Shown here one piece after another: positions 27,591 through 35,831 of a stretch of 64,000 nucleotides of DNA. Every line of letters begins with the position of its first letter. Position 1 is the first letter of the stretch. The notes under the pieces are model-generated. The model had not been told where the DNA came from, did not search any database, and saw only the letters and a program-made list of their open reading frames with translations. The translations under genes and the position numbers were made by a program. Source of the stretch: Gallintestinimicrobium propionicum (GTDB lineage: Bacteria; Bacillota; Clostridia; Lachnospirales; Lachnospiraceae). The stretch lies in contig NZ_JAOQJY010000006.1 of NCBI RefSeq assembly GCF_025567525.1, forward strand, positions 1 through 64,000. Reading direction: 5' to 3'.

Positions 27591-27623
27591 CTCCGGTCGT
27601 GTTCTTTTTACAAATTATGGTGC

Positions 27624-29147
27624 CTATTTCTCTGCAAGAAATGCATCCAGCTGCTCCTGCTTTGCAGCAATGACATCATCGATTCCCGCATCATCCAGCG
27701 CCTCAAGGAACTGCGGAAGCAGTTCGTCCGGATCTCCGGAGCCGCTGTAAAGTGCGCCGCTGTACTGGCTGATTACGTTGTTCAGAGCTGCTACCTGATC
27801 CACATATTCACTGTTGTCAAAGACAAATCCCAGTGCTTTCGACTTAATACCGGAAGCGTTGAATTCTTCCATTTTTTCCCAGAGCTGCGGGTCAGATCCA
27901 TCCCATTTGTATGCGATAAACTGGTTCGGAAGCTCCCATCCGCAGTTGTAGCTGTAGCCTACGTTGTCTGCTGTTACGCCGTCCGGGTAGTTGATGATTC
28001 CGTTTTCTTCATCTTCTACTACGTAGTCGATTCCCTCTTCGCCCCAGTTCAGAAGGTTCATGACTTCCGGGCTGCCATAGATGTAATCGAGAACCTGAAT
28101 TGCTTTTTCCGGATTCTCGGAGTTCTGTGCTATAGAATAAATAACTGAGCCGTAAGCGGATGAGTTGATGATCTGCTCATCATAGAACGGTACAATTTCA
28201 AACTCATATCCTGTAGAGCTCTGGAACTCAACCGGGGTACCCGGATGATAAGCGTAGAACAGGGAGAACACGTTTCCTGCTTTGAATACGGTTCTCCAGC
28301 TTTCTGTGTTTGTTCCGGCATCCTTGCTGATATAGCCTTTCTGATACCAGTCATACAGCATGCTTGCGGTATCTTTGAACCAGTCTGTTGCAAAGTAGTT
28401 TTCTACGGTTGTGCTGTTGGTCTGATCCATCAGAACGCCAGTGTTGGTATCGCCGAGTCCATCACCGCGGAACAGACGTCCCAGAGGCGTATCACCGCCG
28501 TTGCAGGAGAACAGCATAGTCATATCAGGCTCGCCTGCTTGTACGATCTCAAATACTTTCTCCATATCCTTCGGCTCTTTGATTTCATCGGTATTGATGT
28601 TATATTTCTCTACCAGGTCTTTTCTCATGAAAATAGCCGGAATGCTGCCTCGCTCGATCTGACCTGGAACGCCATAGACAAATCCGCCAACCTGATTGGT
28701 TTTTGCAATATCCTCGCCATAGATATCTTTCAGGTTTGTGCCGTATTTGTCAATCAGTTCAGACATATCCATGATCTGTCCGGAGTGCATGTACTGTACA
28801 GCTGTTGTTGCACTTGTGTACAGAAGATCAATTTTCTCATCGCCGGAAAGCATCAGCTGTAACTGCTGAGATGCGCTTGCCCACGGAAGAACAACGATAT
28901 CGAGCTTTGCGTTCAGCTCCGGCTCCAGAATCTCGTTGATTTTTTCTTCGATTCTCTCTTCATCCGGCTGTGTAGTTCCCTGCAGTACCATAGTTACGGT
29001 GTACGGCTCGCCTTCTTCCTCTGTCTTTGCTGTACTTCCGGAAGCTGCGGAGGAACCGGAATCAGAATCGGATCCTGTGCTTCCGCATGCTGCCATGGAA
29101 AATACCATAGTTGCTGCAAGAATGCCTGCTAACACTTTTTTCTTCAT
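27624..29147 (-). CDS. Sugar ABC importer binding lipoprotein (LplA type)
   Basis: A 507-residue extracellular solute-binding protein. The signal peptide KKKVLAGILAATMVFSMAAC has its lipobox cysteine at position 21, then a Ser/Gly/Asp-rich linker, then a large two-lobed binding domain of the LplA/YtcQ kind. The frame opens at 29165, but AAGGAGAAAAAGT fits the ATG at 29147. It is first in the importer operon and preceded by the GGTCAGA repeats and a TATAAT. The ligand is not known; the GH3 partner points to a beta-linked oligosaccharide. Confidence 0.92.
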   Translation of the reverse strand: MKKKVLAGILAATMVFSMAACGSTGSDSDSGSSAASGSTAKTEEEGEPYTVTMVLQGTTQPDEERIEEKINEILEPELNAKLDIVVLPWASASQQLQLMLSGDEKIDLLYTSATTAVQYMHSGQIMDMSELIDKYGTNLKDIYGEDIAKTNQVGGFVYGVPGQIERGSIPAIFMRKDLVEKYNINTDEIKEPKDMEKVFEIVQAGEPDMTMLFSCNGGDTPLGRLFRGDGLGDTNTGVLMDQTNSTTVENYFATDWFKDTASMLYDWYQKGYISKDAGTNTESWRTVFKAGNVFSLFYAYHPGTPVEFQSSTGYEFEIVPFYDEQIINSSAYGSVIYSIAQNSENPEKAIQVLDYIYGSPEVMNLLNWGEEGIDYVVEDEENGIINYPDGVTADNVGYSYNCGWELPNQFIAYKWDGSDPQLWEKMEEFNASGIKSKALGFVFDNSEYVDQVAALNNVISQYSGALYSGSGDPDELLPQFLEALDDAGIDDVIAAKQEQLDAFLAEK

Positions 29148-29195
29148 ACTTTTTCTCCTTTTCACGTATCGTGTTGCGTGACCTTTGATGGTTGA

Positions 29196-29261
29196 ATTAT
29201 AGCAGGATTTTGACTTGCAACTCTATAACTGATTTGACATCGGAATATCACTCTTCTGACC
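29196..29261 (-). promoter_or_regulatory. Direct-repeat operator and promoter of the importer operon
   Basis: Minus-strand GGTCAGAAGAGTGA begins at 29261. A second, weaker repeat TGTCAAA starts 22 bp further on (29239), and TATAAT (29201-29196) begins 38 bp after that start. The -35 is poor. The outer repeat matches the GH3 operator at 13 of 14 bases. Confidence 0.6.
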
Positions 29262-29284
29262 TTTGTGTCCCATAAAACGAAAAA

Positions 29285-29323
29285 ATGGCCTCTCCTCCAC
29301 CTGTTTTGTGAAGGAAAAGCCAT
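29285..29323 (-). terminator. Terminator of the ECF sigma/ABC operon
   Basis: An imperfect stem with outer arms ATGGC / GCCAT and inner TCCT.CAC / GTG.AGGA. On the minus strand it is followed by T6. It lies about 31 bp past the permease stop. Confidence 0.65.
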
Positions 29324-29353
29324 ATTCTGTCGGCATTCACTGTTGGACGATTC

Positions 29354-30565
29354 TTATGCCTTCATCCTTCTTGACCAGCTCTTTATAGCGAATGGCATAC
29401 ATAGAATACCAATCAAGACAGGAATTGTAATAAGTAGATATGGTGACCAGATAAGCTTCCCAAAAATACGAAAAGTATTCGTTCTGAAAATATCTGTTGA
29501 ACTTCCTACCAATGGTATTAAATCCAATGCTTTTTGCATTTCATAAGGAAGATATTCTGCAATCATCATTGGTCCATATACAACAGCCAGACTAAGCAGT
29601 AAGGTAAGTACATTATTTTTTACAGCCGCTGATATAAACATAACAATTCCGGCAAAACCTATTGCTCCAAGCAGTACAAAAGCATATTCATAAATTTCTG
29701 CCTGCAGCATATTCATAGGTGCAACAGCAATCAGCTTGATATTCTGAATCGGCATATCCCATCCGGCAGTTCCCATAAAAAACAACTGCGATATAATACT
29801 TGAAACAGCAAGTAATGCAAATAACTCCACTGTAAACGCGAAACCAGTAAGAATTTTGGCAAGAGCGATTTTCCCCCAACCATTTCGAGTCGTCAATACT
29901 AGTGTGCTTGTATTATCATGCCATTCGCCCGCAAATAAAGAGGATAAAACAATTCCGAGAAACAAAGCCATCACAACTCCCAGATCCGCAACCATACTAC
30001 CAAGAAGCGTTGACCATCCTTCTACCCATTCATAATGAAATGGTTTTTCTACCTTTCGCTCCATCTGATGCAAAAACTCTTTTTCAGCTCCTACCTGACC
30101 ACTGATCTCCAAAAACTCATCAAGCACCTGCTGTCTTCTTTCATAGAAGCCTGTTAACTTATCCGGATCAACATAGCTTATCATCGTTTTATAATTACTG
30201 GTATCTCGAAGCTCCGGATACAATGTTCCGAGCCAACTATTCACTATCTGCCAGTCTGTCTTTTCCAGTTCTTCCTCCATACCGTCAGCTTCCATTTGCT
30301 GATAATCACTTACTATTTGCTGCAAGGTTTCATCCGTCAATTCTCCACCAAATGAAAGTGCATATTCCTGACTATCCTTTATTACTGTATATCCATCAAA
30401 ATTATTGCCAAAAGCACTTGTATAGTCATCTGAACTGCCAAAACCAAACCATTGAAACGAAAGTATGCTTCCAAAAATTACACAATAAACAAAACACAAC
30501 AACACACATATTTTAACAATTTTCTTTCGCCATAACTTTTTATGCTCTAACCAAAATAGTTCCAT
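29354..30565 (-). CDS. ABC-2-like transporter membrane protein
   Basis: A 403-residue membrane protein. Helix 1 (IVKICVLLCFVYCVIFGSIL) is followed by a large non-membrane loop of about 160 residues and then about five helices, as in ABC-2-type permeases with an external domain. It starts at an ATG 2 bp after the ATPase stop with GGAGGAAAATAGA in front; the frame open to 30775 lies inside the ATPase gene. It pairs with that ATPase. Codons such as ATA and TTA make it visibly AT-richer than its neighbours on both sides. The substrate is unknown; similar units export lantibiotics, peptides or lipids. Confidence 0.8.
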   Translation of the reverse strand: MELFWLEHKKLWRKKIVKICVLLCFVYCVIFGSILSFQWFGFGSSDDYTSAFGNNFDGYTVIKDSQEYALSFGGELTDETLQQIVSDYQQMEADGMEEELEKTDWQIVNSWLGTLYPELRDTSNYKTMISYVDPDKLTGFYERRQQVLDEFLEISGQVGAEKEFLHQMERKVEKPFHYEWVEGWSTLLGSMVADLGVVMALFLGIVLSSLFAGEWHDNTSTLVLTTRNGWGKIALAKILTGFAFTVELFALLAVSSIISQLFFMGTAGWDMPIQNIKLIAVAPMNMLQAEIYEYAFVLLGAIGFAGIVMFISAAVKNNVLTLLLSLAVVYGPMMIAEYLPYEMQKALDLIPLVGSSTDIFRTNTFRIFGKLIWSPYLLITIPVLIGILCMPFAIKSWSRRMKA

Positions 30566-30566
30566 T

Positions 30567-31442
30567 CTATTTTCCTCCTTCCTCTGTGGGAAAATAAAAT
30601 AAATAAAGATCTTCCAATGTAGCTTCACAAGGCACCGCTCGCTCACTAGGCATATTGTCTGAAATAATACGCAATATAATTTCTTTTCCTTCGTGCCGTA
30701 AATTAGCAACCGTTGTTTTTGTCTGCCATTGTCTAGCTTCTTGTGGAGAAACAGAAAGCTCCCAAACCTTACCATTTGCCTTGTGAATCAACTCAGGAAC
30801 CGTACCCTGCAATACAAGTTTTCCCTTTTTCATCAATAGCACTTCATCTGCTATTGCTTCTATATCCGATACAATATGTGTGGAAAGAATTACAATTTTA
30901 TCGCCTGCATACTCTGAGAGCAGATTACGAAAACGGACACGCTCTTTCGGATCAAGTCCTGCAGTCGGCTCATCCAAAATCAAAATTTTCGGATTATTAA
31001 GTAACGCCTGTGCAATTCCTACTCTTTGTTTCATACCACCGGAAAAAGTTTTTACTTTTTTGTTTGCCACATGGCTTAAATCAACTACTTCCAACAATTC
31101 AGTCACACGTTTTTTTGCAACATTCTTCGGTATTCCTTTCAGTGCTGCAATGTACATTAAGAACTCCACCGCAGTATAATTTGGATAATATCCAAAATCC
31201 TGTGGTAAATAACCCAACACATTCCGGTAATCTGCCCCCATCGAAGTTACTTCTTTTCCATCCAGCAGTACCTCCCCTGAGGTTGACTCCAAAACAGCAC
31301 ATAGCATACGCATCAATGTTGTTTTACCAGCACCGTTAGCCCCCAAAAGACCATATACTCCCGGCTTTAAGGTTGCACTAACACAATCTACCGCTATTTT
31401 CCTGCCATACTGTTTTGTTAAACGATCAAGCGACAATTCCAT
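30567..31442 (-). CDS. ABC transporter ATP-binding protein
   Basis: A 291-residue ATPase. Walker A is GANGAGKTT, the Q-loop region GYLPQDFGYYPN, the signature FSGGMKQRVGIAQALL, Walker B ILILDEPTAGLDP and the H-loop LSTHIVSD. It is of the CcmA/BcrA-like class that works with separate ABC-2 membrane subunits, and would energise the permease encoded directly downstream. It overlaps the upstream membrane-protein gene by 17 bp, with AAGGAAGGAAAAATGT before the ATG. Confidence 0.92.
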   Translation of the reverse strand: MELSLDRLTKQYGRKIAVDCVSATLKPGVYGLLGANGAGKTTLMRMLCAVLESTSGEVLLDGKEVTSMGADYRNVLGYLPQDFGYYPNYTAVEFLMYIAALKGIPKNVAKKRVTELLEVVDLSHVANKKVKTFSGGMKQRVGIAQALLNNPKILILDEPTAGLDPKERVRFRNLLSEYAGDKIVILSTHIVSDIEAIADEVLLMKKGKLVLQGTVPELIHKANGKVWELSVSPQEARQWQTKTTVANLRHEGKEIILRIISDNMPSERAVPCEATLEDLYLFYFPTEEGGK

Positions 31443-32187
31443 ACATTTTTCCTTCCTTTCTCATCTTTGCAATATAATGAATTTCATTTATAAAGAACAT
31501 AGCAAAAATCAAAAATGTAACAATCCACACCCCCACTGCTGATGTTTCATATAACCATGGCAATATTCTTGCTGACATCCCCCAACAAATGCAGGAACCC
31601 AGCATTACAATCGCACATATCTGTAAACTCTGTTTCTTTTGCAAACGGATCAAACGCAGCAACGCAACCATACACACTAAGTATGGAACCAGGCAGTATA
31701 GGACCATCTGTCCAATCTCTTTATAGGAATTTTGCAAATAAACTTCCATACACAAAAGAATTGTTATACACACCAAATTAGCTGCCCCAGCCAAAACCAG
31801 CTTTGCTAACGTGATTTGGGCACCAGAAGCTCTTGTTACCGCTTCCATCTCGCTCATTCCATAATACTGGCTTTTAAAAATTGCTGGCATGATAGCTAAT
31901 ACAAACAGCGGCATAAAAATTGGTATATTCTTTGGCACGTCTGCTATGCTGGCAATTGTTAAACAAACTATAAATAACGTTACTGCCTGCAAACCAAATA
32001 TTGGAATACCTTCAAAGCGAAATACGTCTGAAAGATAGGGAAAGAAACCTGTCCTCGGTTCTGCCCTAGTCACTTCCTGTTCTCGTACAATTTTAGTGCA
32101 AAGCTTAATCGTTTCCTCTAATCTTTTAGGCTGTACTTCCTCTCCTAAAGATTGCTGTAAATAGCCCTTCAAATTTTTATCTTTCAT
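31426..32187 (-). CDS. Six-helix membrane protein linked to ECF sigma factor
   Basis: A 253-residue protein with about 65 cytoplasmic N-terminal residues (LQQSLGEEVQPKRLEETI and onward), followed by about six predicted helices and a basic tail. Its place between an ECF sigma gene (11 bp overlap) and an ABC transporter, with a cytoplasmic N-terminal helix region, suggests a membrane anti-sigma factor. It could equally be a second transporter subunit. No zinc-binding anti-sigma motif (HxxxCxxC) is visible. I do not recognise a named family. Confidence 0.65.
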   Translation of the reverse strand: MKDKNLKGYLQQSLGEEVQPKRLEETIKLCTKIVREQEVTRAEPRTGFFPYLSDVFRFEGIPIFGLQAVTLFIVCLTIASIADVPKNIPIFMPLFVLAIMPAIFKSQYYGMSEMEAVTRASGAQITLAKLVLAGAANLVCITILLCMEVYLQNSYKEIGQMVLYCLVPYLVCMVALLRLIRLQKKQSLQICAIVMLGSCICWGMSARILPWLYETSAVGVWIVTFLIFAMFFINEIHYIAKMRKEGKMYGIVA

Positions 32188-32695
32188 TTTCCTGCTCCTT
32201 TCTCATAATTTTTAAAGCATTACGAACCCTGCTTTGTGCTGTTCGCATATTGCATCCCATCACTTTTGCAATCTCTCCAAAACTAAGTTGTTCTCCAAAG
32301 CGTAGAATGACTGCTTCCCTTTGTTCTGATGATAAAAATTTCAAAAAATAGCTTATCTCTGCCCTATCCTCTAGCCGAACTATGTCGTTATACTCATGCA
32401 CTGTATTTTCTTCATCTTCTAATGGAGAAAACTCAACCTTCCTACTTTCATCAATACATAAATGATTTGCAATTGTGTATAGATAAGCCTTAAATTTCTT
32501 TTTCCCTTTATATCCGGATAAATTCTTAAACAACTTCAAAAATGTTTCCTGAGTCAGGTCTTCTGCTTTTTCCAGATTAGAGCAATGCCACCTACAGTAA
32601 CGTAAAATAGATGTATAATAGCGTTTTATCAATTCTTCTGCTGCATTTTCATTTCCAAGTAAAATCTGTTCCACTAATTTGTCATCACTCAACAC
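32177..32695 (-). CDS. ECF-type RNA polymerase sigma factor
   Basis: A 172-residue sigma-70-family factor. Region 2 is AEDLTQETFLKLFKNLSGY with KAYLYTIANHLCIDE. Region 4 is LSSEQREAVILRFGEQLSF followed by GEIAKVMGCNMRTAQSRVRNA. It starts at a GTG (32695) preceded by AAAGGAGTCGGATGC. It heads a four-gene operon with a possible anti-sigma membrane protein and an ABC transporter, a layout typical of envelope-stress or antimicrobial-peptide response units. A self-regulated promoter is likely, but its ECF consensus is unknown. Confidence 0.92.
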   Translation of the reverse strand: MLSDDKLVEQILLGNENAAEELIKRYYTSILRYCRWHCSNLEKAEDLTQETFLKLFKNLSGYKGKKKFKAYLYTIANHLCIDESRKVEFSPLEDEENTVHEYNDIVRLEDRAEISYFLKFLSSEQREAVILRFGEQLSFGEIAKVMGCNMRTAQSRVRNALKIMRKEQENER

Positions 32696-32793
32696 GCATC
32701 CGACTCCTTTCCATTGAATATCTGTATATATATAATAACGGGTTATGCACTTAAAACGATTAAAAGATTCCTCATTTTTTCTTAAAACGAATT

Positions 32794-33791
32794 AAGGGGC
32801 TGTCGCACTAGCAAATATTTTTTGCTGGGCGGCAGCCCTGCTTTATGCCCAAATGGGGGCGAAATCGGTCGTGATTTCGCCCCCATCCCTTATAAACACA
32901 GTTCATTCCCAGACATCCCTTTCGGCATGCCTGATTTCAAACTGTTTTGTTTTCAACCATTAAAATCTATGCTGTCTTTAATGAAAAAAGATGACTCCCC
33001 GTTCTTCCGGTCTGAATCTTGCAATGAAGCTTATTGATATTTCGTCCCATCGCCAAAAGGATGCTCTCTACCAGTGCATTTGCTTTTCCTCGGTACAGAT
33101 ATCTTCGAAAATTCATGTCTTCCTTTACATCAGCAAATGAACCTTCGGCCTGAATACTGCGATTCATACGGAGCATCGTTCCATACTCACTTGTGATCCG
33201 TTCCAGGGATTTCTGCAACTGTGTTTTTCTACGTCCAATTCCATGCACGAACACAATTCCCTCCTGTACTTTGGCGCGGCACAACTGCTTTTTTAACCGT
33301 TTTAATGTGTGGATGGATATCTGGTCATGGTATACGGTCCTGATTCCATAGAGTTCTTCGCATTCAGCCACAAAAGAAGTTAGTTTTGTGTATAACCGGG
33401 CCTGATTTTTCGTAATATCCCGTTTACATGCTTTTCGGATATCTCGACTTGAGTAGATTCGATTCATTGCTGCATAGATAACGAGTTTCAGCATCTGACG
33501 CGGCGTTGCCTGATTTTTTCTGATCCTGCCATAAGTTTTATATAGTTCAGAAAGGTCCATTTCCTCCACAAAGGTACTTACCAGACGAACTGGATCATCA
33601 GATGGAATAGAAATTTCTAAATCCAGCGGAAGTTTGATTTGATAATCCAGCGAAAATGAGGTATAATTTCTCTGTATTATTTTGTTTAGTCGCATAAACT
33701 GATTATACCACGAACGCCGGGCTTTTCGAAGCTCGGCGTTTTGTGTTGGATATATAAAATGAGCTGCCGCACGTTAGTGCGACAGCCCCTT
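32794..33791. mobile_element. IS1182-like deletion derivative with intact ends
   Basis: Terminal inverted repeats AAGGGGCTGTCGCACTA are identical for 17 bp at 32794-32810 and 33775-33791. Just inside are two strong hairpins: TGGGGGCGAAATC / GATTTCGCCCCCA (32854-32885) and an AACGCCG / CGGCGTT stem (about 33711-33740). Between them is a shortened transposase gene. At about 1.0 kb the element is clearly smaller than full IS1182 members, which are usually over 1.5 kb. I cannot see a clear target duplication. The right end lies 11 bp from the gdhA stop. Confidence 0.85.
32967..33695 (-). pseudogene. Internally deleted IS1182-family transposase
   Basis: 242 codons. The N-terminal part (NYTSFSLDYQIKLPLD, then TPRQMLKLVIYAAMNRIYSS and RDIRKACKRDI) and the C-terminal part (SIQAEGSFADVKEDMNFRRY) match the IS1182/IS5-like plan. 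The centre that should carry the first two catalytic aspartates (IDGTKIEAN and the later Asp) is missing, while the final Glu region (QAEGSF) remains. The frame is still open, so the protein could be made, but it should not catalyse transposition. It may be moved in trans by a full-length relative. Confidence 0.8.
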
Positions 33792-33802
33792 TTTCGTACT
33801 TA

Positions 33803-35137
33803 TTAAACAATACCCTGGGCGTTCATAGCATCTACGACTTTCTCGAAGCCTGCAATGTTTGCGCCTGCAACATAATTTCCTGCTTTGCCATATTTCTTGG
33901 CTGCATCATCCATGTTGTGGAAGATGTTGATCATGATCTGCTGCAGCTTTGCATCTACTTCCTCGAATGTCCAGCTCAAACGTTCGCTGTTCTGGCTCAT
34001 CTCCAGTGCACTGGTAGCTACGCCGCCTGCGTTTGCTGCCTTGCCGGGAACGAATAAAACGCCATTTTCCTGCAGATACTGGGTAGCTTCCAGAGTGGTA
34101 GGCATGTTAGCACCCTCGCAGACAGCGATCACACCATTTGCAACCAGTGCCTTCGCATCCTCTAACTGCAGCTCATTCTGAGTCGCACAGGGAAGTGCGA
34201 TATCAGCTTTCACACTCCATACGCCCTTGCCCTCATGATATTCCGCGTTCGGACGATACTTGGTGTACTCAGAAAGTCTTGCACGTTTCACTTCCTTGAT
34301 CTCTTTTAATGCTTCCAGATCAACACCTTCCGGATCATAGATCCAGCCGGTGGAATCTGTGGCAGTAACAGGCTTTGCACCCAGCTGATATGCTTTTTCA
34401 ATTGCATAGATCGCAACGTTTCCGGCACCGGAAACAATTGCAGTCTTTCCTGCGAGTTCAATGCCATTTTCCTTCAGCATTTCACGGGTCATGTACAGCA
34501 GACCATAGCCGGTTGCTTCTTTTCTAGCAAGAGAGCCGCCGTAGGTAAGGCCTTTTCCGGTCAGCACACCTTCATACAGACCGCGGATTCTCTTGTACTG
34601 TCCATATAAATATCCGATCTCACGACCGCCTACACCGATATCACCGGCAGGAACGTCTGTGTCTGCACCGATATGACGATACAGCTCTGTCATAAAGCTC
34701 TGGCAAAATGCCATGATCTCACGATCAGATTTGCCCTTCGGATCAAAATCGCTGCCGCCCTTACCGCCGCCGATCGGAAGACCTGTCAGCGAATTTTTAA
34801 ATACCTGTTCAAAGCCCAGGAATTTGATAATACCAAGATTTACGGAAGGATGGAAACGCAGTCCGCCCTTGTAGGGTCCGATTGCACTGTTAAACTGTAC
34901 GCGGAAACCAGTGTTTACCTGAACCTGTCCCTTATCGTCTACCCAGGGAACGCGGAACATAATCTGTCTTTCCGGATTCGTCAGTCTCTCCAGGAGCGCG
35001 TTTTTACGAAATTCTTCTTCGTTTGCCTCTACAACGACGCGCAGAGACTCCAGTACTTCTTTTACTGCCTGATGGAATTCGGGCTGAACAGGGTTTTTCT
35101 CAACAACCTGCGCAATCACCTCATCAACATATGACAT
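33803..35137 (-). CDS. gdhA: NADP-type glutamate dehydrogenase
   Basis: A 444-residue hexameric enzyme assimilating ammonium onto 2-oxoglutarate. The catalytic segment IGGGKGGSDFDPKGKSD, the nucleotide-binding region SGAGNVAIYAIEKA and the C-terminal NAGGVATSALEMSQNS are all as expected, and the ORF is full-length despite the element 11 bp past its stop. AAGGAGGAAAGATTT precedes the ATG. It has its own strong promoter and is monocistronic as far as can be seen. Confidence 0.96.
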   Translation of the reverse strand: MSYVDEVIAQVVEKNPVQPEFHQAVKEVLESLRVVVEANEEEFRKNALLERLTNPERQIMFRVPWVDDKGQVQVNTGFRVQFNSAIGPYKGGLRFHPSVNLGIIKFLGFEQVFKNSLTGLPIGGGKGGSDFDPKGKSDREIMAFCQSFMTELYRHIGADTDVPAGDIGVGGREIGYLYGQYKRIRGLYEGVLTGKGLTYGGSLARKEATGYGLLYMTREMLKENGIELAGKTAIVSGAGNVAIYAIEKAYQLGAKPVTATDSTGWIYDPEGVDLEALKEIKEVKRARLSEYTKYRPNAEYHEGKGVWSVKADIALPCATQNELQLEDAKALVANGVIAVCEGANMPTTLEATQYLQENGVLFVPGKAANAGGVATSALEMSQNSERLSWTFEEVDAKLQQIMINIFHNMDDAAKKYGKAGNYVAGANIAGFEKVVDAMNAQGIV

Positions 35138-35176
35138 AAATCTTTCCTCCTTGTCCAGTTGTTCAGTTTCGAAGCT

Positions 35177-35205
35177 ATTATATACTTATTGTTTTTTCAA
35201 TGCAA
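35177..35205 (-). promoter_or_regulatory. Promoter of gdhA
   Basis: Minus strand TTGCAT, 17 bases, TATAAT: a good housekeeping promoter about 40 bp upstream of the gdhA ATG, in an AT-rich stretch. Confidence 0.7.
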
Positions 35206-35260
35206 GCACTTTATCACATTAAACTAAAAAATTTCCGAATTTTTTTGAACTGCTTTTGCG

Positions 35261-35692
35261 TTAAAGATACTTTTTCAGCTCTCGGATATTGTTTTCCTCA
35301 AAATCCAGCAGCTCCCCGGCAAGCTCCAGCGCTTGTCCATCCGCTTTTTCATTCCGGTTCATCGCTTTCCAGAGACTGGTCATCCCCATGCTGCTGCCGC
35401 GGATCAGCATTTCCGCCATATGGCTCGTAGTGGCATTAAACAGCGTGTTCCCCTGAATGGACGCAGTCAGCATCAGCTGCTTTACCTTGTTGACTGGGTC
35501 CGGCGTCTGGTTTTTCGAAAGCAGCACCGCCCTCGCGCGGTCGTGAAGTTCCCCATATTTAAAGGATTCCCGCGCCAGCATCAGCGCCATCGAATCGTCG
35601 TACACCTTCGGGTTAATGACCTCCAGAGCATGCATCCCCATTTCCGCATTCTTCTGAACCTCCCGAAGCAGTTCAATATCGTCATTTTTCAT
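35261..35692 (-). CDS. Unknown helical protein (144 residues)
   Basis: Starts at an ATG with GGAGG ten bases upstream; the frame open to 35806 overlaps the terminator of the previous gene and is not used. The protein is largely alpha-helical by composition (DIELLREVQKNAEMGM, then LMLARESFKYGELHDRARAVL), without a signal peptide, membrane helix or metal motif I can name. The spacing of helices vaguely recalls four-helix-bundle proteins, but that is speculation. It stands between the SH3 protein gene and gdhA, behind a terminator. Confidence 0.7.
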   Translation of the reverse strand: MKNDDIELLREVQKNAEMGMHALEVINPKVYDDSMALMLARESFKYGELHDRARAVLLSKNQTPDPVNKVKQLMLTASIQGNTLFNATTSHMAEMLIRGSSMGMTSLWKAMNRNEKADGQALELAGELLDFEENNIRELKKYL

Positions 35693-35755
35693 ATCCGGCA
35701 TTCCTCCCTTTTTCTGTCCCGAAAACAGGATAGCATCATTTCCTGTAACGTAAAA

Positions 35756-35792
35756 ACCGGAAGTGTATCTCACTGTCAGAAACACTTCCGGT
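35756..35792 (-). terminator. Terminator of the SH3 protein gene
   Basis: An 11-bp perfect stem ACCGGAAGTGT / ACACTTCCGGT, followed on the minus strand by T5, 40 bp past the SH3 protein stop. Confidence 0.85.
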
Positions 35793-35831
35793 CTTAGCGT
35801 TCCCAAAAATCGGGAAAGAATACCGTTTTTC

